From contig JAYSUQ010000081.1 in NCBI GenBank assembly GCA_043718985.1, positions 1 to 5,184 on the forward strand: a stretch of 5,184 nucleotides of DNA, in the 5' to 3' direction. The translations under genes and the position numbers were made by a program. Numbering within the stretch: the first letter of the stretch is position 1; every line of letters starts with the position of its first letter. The stretch comes from UBA4416 sp043718985. Lineage in GTDB: Bacteria > Bacteroidota > Bacteroidia > B-17B0 > Aurantibacillaceae. This document shows positions 1-5,184 of this stretch, one piece after another. The notes beneath the pieces are model-generated. The model was not told the origin of the DNA. It was given only the letters and a program-made list of their open reading frames with translations, and made no database searches.

Positions 1-22
1 TAAAAAACAATAAAATAAACAT

Positions 23-592
23 ATGAAAAAAATAATTTTAACATCACTCACACTATTAGTTTCAGTAGGTTTTATTGCATTTTCGTGCAAACCAAAAAAT
101 GATAGCGATGCTTTAACACCAGGTTGGACAACATCTAGCGGAAACCCAAGTGCAAACACGCCAGGTAACGCTACAACTACGGGTACTATAGCAACTACAT
201 CATCTGCACAAAATTCATCTATGACTGGTATTGGTCAAGGTTCATCGTGGTTAAGTAGTGGATGTTCAGGTTCTAGCTGCATATCGGTTAGCAACAATCA
301 ATTAAATACTGTTACAGAAATATGTTTTGCTGGTACAGCAACAATTACTTCAGGTGCTTACACAATAGTTGGTTCATCAACCGCATTAATTGGCAATAAT
401 GTACACATTAAAGTTACAAGCCCTACTGGTCAAGAATCTGGTTCGGTTTGGTTTGCAGCCGCAGGTGGTGTTGTTAATGTTACGGGGGGGCCTACTGCAC
501 CAATTACTTGTAGCTTTACAAATGTAAGTTGTAAAAAATCGGGCAGTAACTTTCCTATCGTTACAATTAGTGGCCAGGTTGGTTGCATTTAA
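23..592 (+). CDS. Putative secreted lipoprotein, function unknown
   Basis: A 189-residue protein I do not recognise. Seen: an N-terminal type II signal peptide with a Lys-Lys start (residues 2-3), a hydrophobic core (4-20) and a relaxed lipobox AFSC ending at Cys22, so the mature protein should be lipid-anchored. Lys23 and acidic Asp27/Asp29 follow the cysteine; in some Bacteroidota, charged residues just after the lipid cysteine direct export to the cell surface, but this stretch is not a clean match. Residues 30-80 are rich in Ser, Thr, Gly, Asn and Pro and look like a flexible stalk. Residues 81-189 carry six cysteines (81, 86, 101, 163, 170, 188) and short alternating polar/hydrophobic stretches suggestive of a beta-rich, disulfide-stabilised domain. 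The ATG at 23 follows an A-rich leader and puts the signal peptide at the very N-terminus, which supports this start. The gene appears monocistronic, with its own terminator. The promoter lies outside the window. Confidence 0.85.
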   Translation: MKKIILTSLTLLVSVGFIAFSCKPKNDSDALTPGWTTSSGNPSANTPGNATTTGTIATTSSAQNSSMTGIGQGSSWLSSGCSGSSCISVSNNQLNTVTEICFAGTATITSGAYTIVGSSTALIGNNVHIKVTSPTGQESGSVWFAAAGGVVNVTGGPTAPITCSFTNVSCKKSGSNFPIVTISGQVGCI

Positions 593-612
593 TTTTATTA
601 AAATATAAGTTT

Positions 613-647
613 AAAGCATCTGCTAATTTGCAGATGCTTTTTTTGTT
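613..647 (+). terminator. Rho-independent terminator of the lipoprotein gene
   Basis: A perfect 11-bp inverted repeat (AAAGCATCTGC at 613-623 and its complement at 630-640) encloses a 6-nt loop. The T run that begins inside the right arm continues to 644, followed by G and more T. It lies 20 nt after the lipoprotein stop codon and about 45-100 nt before the HTTM gene. It should isolate the lipoprotein transcript from the downstream pair of genes. Confidence 0.93.
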
Positions 648-737
648 TTAGAAAAACTATAAAATATCAAAACAATACTAAACATATACATTAAGTTTTT
701 AAACTCTTATAAGTTAGATGTAAGGGCTTTAAGTTTA

Positions 738-2108
738 ATGCGTATTAGCGTTGCTATAATTTTGTTGGTTGATTTATTTATTAAAAGTTTATCAATTAAA
801 TTGTTTTATACAGATGCTGGAGTTGTACCTATTAGTATTTTAAAACTTTATAATTGGAATCAGTTTTATTTTTCGTTTCACACCTTAAGTGGTGAACTTT
901 GGTGGCAAATTTTATTATTTATATTAAATGCAATTTGCGCAATTTTATTATTATTGGGTTACAAAACTCGTTTATTTACTTTTATATGCTGGGCTTTGTT
1001 TACGTCGCTTCAAAACAGAAATCCTTTTATTACACAAGCTGGCGATGATTTACTGAGACTGCTTTTATTTTGGTGTATATTTTTGCCATGGGGAGAGCGC
1101 TACTCTGTTACAAAAACATCAAACTTTAAAACCACTTATTTTAGTATAGCTAATATTGGTTATATATTATTAGTGACGTCTGTTTATTTTTTCTCATCGC
1201 AATTAAAAACTTCTGCCGAATGGCATACAAATTATACTGCAATTTACTATGCACTAAGCCTCGATCAGTTAAGGTTACCTTTGGGAACTTTACTATTTAA
1301 TTATTATGGGTTAATGAAAGTACTTACCTTTTTAGTTTATTACATCGAGCTAATAGCACCCATATTAATAATTATGCCTTTTGTATCGTCAAAATTTAAA
1401 AGCCTTGGTATTATTATGATAGCACTCCTATTAATAGGTATTGCAAGTACCTTATATGTTGGTTTATTTTATATTATTGGCTTAGTTACTTTAATTGGCC
1501 TGCTACCAAGTAATGCTATAAATTATTTTGAAACTAAATTTTATAAAAATAAAACGATGTATGTTGTAAAAAAACAAGCTGTTAAAAGTCTTTTTTTTGA
1601 AATTAAAAACTATTTTAAAAATAGTTTTTTAATAATTATAATATGCTTTTGTTTAATGATAAACTTAACTCAAGTTAAAATTTCGCCATATGAATTAGAG
1701 CCAAGCGTTATGAAATACGGTGCTATTTTAAGATTAGAACAAAGTTGGGGAATGTTTTCGCCCTATGTTTTAAAAGACGATGGATACTATGTGTTTAGTG
1801 GCGCAACTTATAATGATAAACAAATAGATGTTAAACATCATAAAAATTATGTGTTATATACTAAACCAACGCCTGTAGTTGCCGAGTATGAAAGTGACCG
1901 TTGGCGTAAGTTTTACGAAAATTACACTTTTAATAATAATAATTATATGCGCCCTTATTTATGTAATGCATTGTTAAAAAACTGGAACATTAATAATCCT
2001 AAAAATAAAATTACCGAATTAACTATTTTTTTTATGAAAGAAACAAGTTTGCCTAACTACCAAACAAAACCTATTGAAAAAAATGTATTATGTAATTGCA
2101 AACTATAA
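738..2108 (+). CDS. HTTM-domain multipass membrane protein (vitamin K-dependent carboxylase-like)
   Basis: An integral membrane protein of the HTTM family, which shares a fold with vitamin K-dependent gamma-carboxylase; bacterial members have no settled function. Seen, numbered from ATG 738: hydrophobic segments near 1-15, 54-74, 78-92, 104-118, 136-154, 194-215, 222-256 (probably two) and 296-311. Family signatures are FYTDAGVVP (23-31), NRNPFITQAGDDLLRLLLFW (93-112), EWHTNYTAIYYALSLDQ (161-177) and, in the soluble C-terminal part, LEQSWGMFSP (333-342), DDGYYVFSG (347-355), DRWRKFYEN (387-395) and YMRPYLC (403-409). The gene is intact. The start is uncertain. ATG 738 is the first standard start, but the reading frame is open back to 663 and encodes LDVRALSL immediately before it, which matches the conserved beginning of the family; initiation at ATT 690 or ATA 684 would capture this. 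The gene probably heads an operon with the methyltransferase 5 nt downstream. Leucine codons are mostly TTA, as in the methyltransferase. Confidence 0.88.
   Translation: MRISVAIILLVDLFIKSLSIKLFYTDAGVVPISILKLYNWNQFYFSFHTLSGELWWQILLFILNAICAILLLLGYKTRLFTFICWALFTSLQNRNPFITQAGDDLLRLLLFWCIFLPWGERYSVTKTSNFKTTYFSIANIGYILLVTSVYFFSSQLKTSAEWHTNYTAIYYALSLDQLRLPLGTLLFNYYGLMKVLTFLVYYIELIAPILIIMPFVSSKFKSLGIIMIALLLIGIASTLYVGLFYIIGLVTLIGLLPSNAINYFETKFYKNKTMYVVKKQAVKSLFFEIKNYFKNSFLIIIICFCLMINLTQVKISPYELEPSVMKYGAILRLEQSWGMFSPYVLKDDGYYVFSGATYNDKQIDVKHHKNYVLYTKPTPVVAEYESDRWRKFYENYTFNNNNYMRPYLCNALLKNWNINNPKNKITELTIFFMKETSLPNYQTKPIEKNVLCNCKL
1605..1629. repeat. AT-rich inverted repeat inside the HTTM gene
   Basis: A perfect 12-bp inverted repeat: AAAAACTATTTT at 1605-1616 and its complement at 1618-1629, with one base between. 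It encodes residues 290-298, just before the last membrane segment. In RNA it could fold into a hairpin with about 10 pairs and a 5-nt loop, followed by a U run. Only one pair per arm is G-C, so the hairpin would be weak. In DNA this rich in A and T it may simply reflect composition. Confidence 0.4.
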
Positions 2109-2113
2109 TTTTA

Positions 2114-2899
2114 ATGACAATTAAAAACATATTAAATTTTATAAATTACAAATTAACTGCCTTTACCGAGCACGATATACATTCGCCTTTTGTATTTAAT
2201 TTTTATAACGAATTAATTTTAAATAAATATCCCTTTTTTGATTTTGAAGATTTATCTATAATTAGAGCCAATCTTTTAAAAAATGAAACCACATTAACTA
2301 TTAGCGATTTTGGTGCGGGATCAAAAAAAATAAAAAAAAATACGCGTACTATTTCTAAAATTACAAAACATGGTATTTCTCAAAAAAAACAATCGGAGTT
2401 TTTGTATCGTTTACTAAATAAATTTAATCCTAAAACAGTTATTGAACTTGGCACTTCGGTTGGTTTAACTACAATGTATTTAGCAAAAGCAATCCCACAA
2501 TCAACTATTTATACAATAGAAGGTTGCCCAAATTTAGCTGCGTTTTCTAAACAATTATTTAAAACAACTAACATACCTAACATTACATCTATTAACGGTA
2601 ATTTTAATACCGAGTTACCAAAACTATTAAACCAACTAAATACTATTGATGTTTTATATATTGATGGCAACCACGCTTACGAACCCACCCTACTCTATTT
2701 TAATTTAGCCTTACAAAAAAAGCATGCAAACTCTATTTTTATTTTTGATGATATTAATTGGAGTAACGATATGCAAAAAGCTTGGCAACAAATAAAATTA
2801 AATAATGAGGTAACTCTTAGTTTAGATTTTTATCACTTTGGCATTGTTTTTTTTAGAACTGAGCAGTTACAAAAACAACATTTTGTGTTAAATTTTTAA
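2114..2899 (+). CDS. Class I SAM-dependent methyltransferase, O-methyltransferase-like
   Basis: A 261-residue cytoplasmic methyltransferase expected to transfer a methyl group from S-adenosylmethionine to an unknown acceptor. Seen, numbered from ATG 2114: an N-terminal HDIHSPFVF signature (20-28) and DFGAGS (65-70), both familiar from a Bacteroidota methyltransferase family; the SAM-binding motif I VIELGTSVG (109-117); acidic Glu136 at the end of strand beta-2, where it would bind the ribose of SAM; and DVLYIDGNHAYEPT (179-192) with DDINWSNDM (212-220), the pattern of the Methyltransf_24/O-methyltransferase group, in which such acidic residues can bind a metal. I chose ATG 2114 because it starts just before the conserved region and lies 5 nt after the HTTM stop. 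A TTG at 2096 would add six residues and overlap the HTTM gene, and is less likely. Probably translated from the HTTM transcript. The A8 and A9 runs at 2323-2340 encode a Lys-rich loop and keep the frame. The stop codon overlaps that of the convergent HD gene. Confidence 0.87.
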   Translation: MTIKNILNFINYKLTAFTEHDIHSPFVFNFYNELILNKYPFFDFEDLSIIRANLLKNETTLTISDFGAGSKKIKKNTRTISKITKHGISQKKQSEFLYRLLNKFNPKTVIELGTSVGLTTMYLAKAIPQSTIYTIEGCPNLAAFSKQLFKTTNIPNITSINGNFNTELPKLLNQLNTIDVLYIDGNHAYEPTLLYFNLALQKKHANSIFIFDDINWSNDMQKAWQQIKLNNEVTLSLDFYHFGIVFFRTEQLQKQHFVLNF

Positions 2900-2918
2900 A
2901 TATTTTTAGGGTAACACA
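2884..2918. terminator. Possible weak bidirectional terminator at the convergent gene ends
   Basis: A 7-bp inverted repeat (TGTGTTA at 2884-2890, TAACACA at 2912-2918) flanks a 21-nt AT-rich loop containing both stop codons. On the minus strand it is followed by AAAATG rather than a T run, and on the plus strand by TAAAAT, so it lacks the usual tail. It is the only candidate hairpin between the convergent methyltransferase and HD genes, which have no spacer. Confidence 0.25.
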
Positions 2919-4128
2919 TAAAATATTTAACTACTTTTTTACTTAGCATTTTAATATTTAATTGGTCAGATGCTTTAGCTACATCTATTAAATTGCCGTT
3001 TTTTTGTAAAATATTTATTTTAAATTCTAAGTTATTATAGGCACTATTATTTACACTTTCGGTAAACACAAAATACTCGACTTCTTTTTTAGTGAGTTTG
3101 TATTTTTTAATTACTTTTTGTTGAAGCGTGTTTTTATAATCGGCAGTAAATTTTATTTGCTGTAACTCTATTTTAAACAAATTACGATCAATCATATTGG
3201 TACACAGCAACGATAATACTTTATCCTTATTTGTCATCCAAACTTTAACCGATGCCATAATATCATAATCATCTAATAATACAAATTGTTGTAGTAAATC
3301 GGGGTTACTTGTGAAATCTTTTTTATTAAAATTATTTTTTAAAAATAATGACAAGGCTGGTGTTGCAAATAAATTTTCGCCGTTTAACGATAATTCTTTC
3401 GCTCGTTTTAAAATATTAACCAATAATTTTTCGGCACTTAGCACGGTTTTATGCAAATAAACTTGCCAATACATTAATCTTCTGGCCATTAGAAATTTTT
3501 CTACAGAAAAAATTCCTTTTTCCTCAATCACCAAAACATCATCAACTACGTTCATCATTTGAATAAGTCTGTCAGAATTTATTTTTCCTTCTTCTACACC
3601 TGAATAAAAACTATCGCGTTTCAGATAATCCATTCTATCCATATCCAATTGACTAGAAACCAATTGCAACATAAATTTTCTATGATATTCTTCTTTAAAA
3701 ATTTGAATAGCCAAAGTAAGTTGTCCATTAAATTCTTGATTGAGTTTGTTCATAAACAAAAGCGAAATTTCTTCATGGTGTACATCTTCAACAATACTAT
3801 GTTCCATTGCATGAGAAAATGGTCCGTGACCAATATCGTGCAACAAAATAGCTATGTACAGCGCATTTTCTTCGGCTATGGAAATTTCTGTATTTTTAAA
3901 TCGCAAAACATGTATGGCTTTTTGCATGATATGCAAGCAACCTAAAGCATGATGAAACCTTGTATGGTTTGCTCCTGGATATACAAGCGATGACAATCCC
4001 ATTTGAGAAATTCGTCTTAAACGTTGAAAATATGGATGCTGAATTAAATCGTAAATTAAAGGATTTGGTATGGTTATAAATCCGTAAATCGGATCATTGA
4101 ATATTTTGAGTTTGTTGGTATCGTTCAC
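2896..4128 (-). CDS. HD-domain metal-dependent phosphohydrolase, dNTPase-like
   Basis: A cytoplasmic HD-superfamily phosphohydrolase related to the dNTP triphosphohydrolase/SAMHD1-like group; its real substrate is unknown. Seen, numbered from the longer TTG form at 4149: KIFNDPIYGFI (15-25), HPYFQRLRRISQMG (38-51), HTRFHHALG (62-70) with metal ligand His67, the central ILLHDIGHGPFSHAMEH (101-117) with His104-Asp105, and DMDRMDYLKRDSFYSG (169-184) with the fourth ligand Asp171. The catalytic set is therefore complete. The C-terminus (YFVFTESVNNSAYN, then ASDQLN and SKKVVKYFMCYPKN) matches what I know of full-length Bacteroidota members of about 400 residues, so the gene is intact. I chose GTG 4128 (410 residues) over TTG 4149 (417 residues), because the TTG lies inside a promoter-like box and the conserved region begins right after the GTG. 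It is divergent from porX and convergent with the methyltransferase. Leucine codon use differs between its two halves. Confidence 0.9.
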   Translation of the reverse strand: MNDTNKLKIFNDPIYGFITIPNPLIYDLIQHPYFQRLRRISQMGLSSLVYPGANHTRFHHALGCLHIMQKAIHVLRFKNTEISIAEENALYIAILLHDIGHGPFSHAMEHSIVEDVHHEEISLLFMNKLNQEFNGQLTLAIQIFKEEYHRKFMLQLVSSQLDMDRMDYLKRDSFYSGVEEGKINSDRLIQMMNVVDDVLVIEEKGIFSVEKFLMARRLMYWQVYLHKTVLSAEKLLVNILKRAKELSLNGENLFATPALSLFLKNNFNKKDFTSNPDLLQQFVLLDDYDIMASVKVWMTNKDKVLSLLCTNMIDRNLFKIELQQIKFTADYKNTLQQKVIKKYKLTKKEVEYFVFTESVNNSAYNNLEFKINILQKNGNLIDVAKASDQLNIKMLSKKVVKYFMCYPKNI

Positions 4129-4146
4129 TTTTTTTCTGAATTTATA

Positions 4147-4154
4147 CAAATATA
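4147..4154 (-). promoter_or_regulatory. Candidate -7 box for the HD gene
   Basis: Read on the minus strand this is TATATTTG, an exact match to the Bacteroidota -7 consensus TAnnTTTG. I see no TTG -33 element 17-23 nt upstream, so it is a half-match. If it is used, transcription would start only about ten bases before GTG 4128, and TTG 4149 could not be the start codon. In DNA this AT-rich a chance match is possible. Confidence 0.35.
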
Positions 4155-4390
4155 AACAGTTAAAAATAAATTAAACTCATTTTTGAATACAAAAAACTGT
4201 ATGATTTTTCGATTTTAAAAAGCAAATCTGATTCGTGAACATTGTAGGACTTTATAATTTTAAAGTAGTGAATTCGACTATCGTAAATAAATTTATCATA
4301 TAAATTCTTCTCTTTTTACAATAATATTAAGATTCGTATGTTTTATAATCTGTAAATTGCAGCTTTAAATATAATTATAACAATACAGCT
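4155..4390. promoter_or_regulatory. Divergent intergenic region between the HD gene and porX
   Basis: About 240 bases of AT-rich DNA must hold the promoters of both divergent genes. On the plus strand the best porX -7 candidate is TATGTTTT at 4337-4344, one base off TAnnTTTG and without a visible -33 element; it would leave a leader of about 40 nt. No Shine-Dalgarno sequence precedes ATG 4391, as is normal in this phylum. I see no riboswitch, tRNA or clear operator here. A 5-bp inverted repeat (CTTTA...TAAAG) near 4251-4266 is too weak to call. Confidence 0.4.
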
Positions 4391-5184
4391 ATGAACAGCA
4401 TCAAAATACTTTGGGTAGACGATGAAATTGATTTATTGAAACCACACATATTATTCCTAGAAAAGAAAAATTATGAAGTAACCACTTGCAATAATGGTCG
4501 CGATGCTATTGATATTTTTCAGGATGAAAATTTTGATATTGTTTTTCTGGATGAAAATATGCCTGGAATGAATGGTTTGGAAACTTTGGCAGAAATGAAA
4601 GAAAAAAAATCATCGATTCCTGTTATTATGATTACCAAGAGTGAGGAAGAATATATTATGGAAGAAGCAATAGGTTCAAAAATTGCAGACTATTTGATTA
4701 AACCTGTTAATCCTAATCAAATATTACTAAGTTTAAAGAAGAACTTGGATCATTCGAGATTAATTTCAGAAAAAACTACTTTGGATTATCAAAAGGAATT
4801 TCGAAAAATTTCCATGGAAATGTCCATGGTAAACTCTTATGAAGAATGGATTGAATTCTATAAAAAATTAATTTTTTGGGAGTTGGAATTAGAAAATATT
4901 GATGATCAAAATATGTTTCAAATTCTAGAATCTCAAAAAAATGAAGCCAATGCATTATTTGGTAAGTTTATAGAAAAAAACTACGAAGATTGGTTCGAAC
5001 CAAAAGCTGACAAACCTGTACTATCCCACAATTTATTCAAACAATTGGTCATTCCTGAACTTAAAAAGAAGGAAAATGTACTTTTTGTAGTTATAGATAA
5101 TTTGAGATATGACCAATGGAAAGCTTTTGAAAGTGTGGTCAATAATCATTACAAATTGGAATCTGAAGTTCCCTATTATGCAAT
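4391..5184 (+). CDS. porX: PorX-type response regulator with PglZ domain (3' end outside window)
   Basis: The first 264 codons of a protein usually a little over 500 residues long. PorX is the response regulator of the PorXY system that controls T9SS gene expression in Porphyromonas gingivalis, acting with the ECF sigma factor SigP. Its PglZ domain belongs to the alkaline phosphatase superfamily and acts as a zinc-dependent phosphodiesterase on oligonucleotides. Seen: a receiver domain at about 1-120 with acidic pair Asp10-Asp11, phosphoacceptor Asp54 in FLDENMPGMNG, Thr82 and Lys104-Pro105, so all receiver residues are present; a helical linker (about 125-225); then the start of PglZ, VLFVVIDNLRYDQW (230-243), where Asp236 should bind metal. 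The window ends at PYYA (261-264), just before the position where the family has its catalytic Thr. There is no DNA-binding domain in this part. ATG 4391 places the first receiver strand at residues 4-9, as expected. The open reading frame runs off the right edge without a stop. Confidence 0.92.
   Translation, partial: MNSIKILWVDDEIDLLKPHILFLEKKNYEVTTCNNGRDAIDIFQDENFDIVFLDENMPGMNGLETLAEMKEKKSSIPVIMITKSEEEYIMEEAIGSKIADYLIKPVNPNQILLSLKKNLDHSRLISEKTTLDYQKEFRKISMEMSMVNSYEEWIEFYKKLIFWELELENIDDQNMFQILESQKNEANALFGKFIEKNYEDWFEPKADKPVLSHNLFKQLVIPELKKKENVLFVVIDNLRYDQWKAFESVVNNHYKLESEVPYYA

Noticed and set aside
2096..2116. TTG start for the methyltransferase overlapping the HTTM gene
   Set aside because: ATG 2114 is a better start codon, lies immediately after the HTTM stop and still precedes the conserved region. 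The six extra residues show no family similarity that I know of.
2323..2340. A8 and A9 runs in the methyltransferase as a frameshift or phase-variation site
   Set aside because: The frame is intact on both sides, with DFGAGS before and motif I after. Long A runs are expected for Lys-rich loops in this AT-rich DNA.
3649..3945. 98-codon open frame on the plus strand inside the HD gene
   Set aside because: It lies fully antisense to the conserved HD catalytic region, its product has no recognisable pattern, and it has no start context. It is a shadow of the real gene.
4178..4185. CATTTTTG as a promoter box for porX
   Set aside because: It differs from TAnnTTTG at the first base, lacks a -33 element and would leave a leader of about 200 nt. 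TATGTTTT at 4337 is at least better placed.
4808..4821. 14-bp perfect palindrome ATTTCCATGGAAAT inside porX, with a second CCATGG just after it
   Set aside because: It encodes the repeated Ser-Met residues of the helical linker and lies over 400 bases inside the gene. It is more likely a coding coincidence than an operator.
4391..5184. PglZ protein of a BREX phage-defence system
   Set aside because: BREX PglZ proteins do not begin with a complete receiver domain. The receiver-linker-PglZ order and the HD-gene neighbour indicate PorX, and no other BREX genes are present.

Overview
The window is AT-rich DNA from a member of the Bacteroidota. The clearest marker is the partial gene at the right edge, which reads as PorX, a receiver-PglZ response regulator known from the type IX secretion system (T9SS) of this phylum. 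Other signs fit: near-absence of Shine-Dalgarno sequences, A-rich translation starts, a TAnnTTTG promoter-like box, and a methyltransferase and an HD phosphohydrolase that both resemble the versions common in Bacteroidota. Genus cannot be told from the sequence.

Layout, left to right. (1) 23-592 (+): an orphan secreted lipoprotein with a Ser/Thr/Gly-rich stalk and a six-cysteine distal domain, closed by a strong rho-independent terminator at 613-647. (2) About 690/738-2108 (+): a multipass HTTM-family membrane protein (vitamin K-dependent carboxylase-like fold). Its conserved N-terminus continues upstream of the first ATG, although no ATG/GTG/TTG exists there. (3) 2114-2899 (+): a class I SAM-dependent O-methyltransferase-like protein, 5 nt behind the HTTM gene and probably co-transcribed with it. 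(4) About 4128-2896 (-): an HD-domain phosphohydrolase of the dNTPase-like family, convergent with the methyltransferase; the two stop codons overlap. (5) 4150-4390: a divergent intergenic region. (6) 4391-5184 (+): the first 264 codons of porX, cut off by the window end just before the expected catalytic threonine of the PglZ domain.

The genes fall into two blocks. The right block (HD phosphohydrolase and porX, divergent) is conserved regulatory and housekeeping DNA; PorX controls T9SS gene expression with PorY and an ECF sigma factor in the organisms where it has been studied. The left block (lipoprotein, HTTM protein, methyltransferase) looks accessory, and its substrates cannot be named. 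Leucine codon use changes sharply in the middle of the HD gene, near 3500: the side towards porX uses much TTG and the side towards the methyltransferase uses mostly TTA. That boundary and the unannotated start of the HTTM gene are the two observations most worth checking. I see no RNA genes, CRISPR array, insertion sequence or obvious defence system. Beyond these points I did not find a convincing new multi-gene system.
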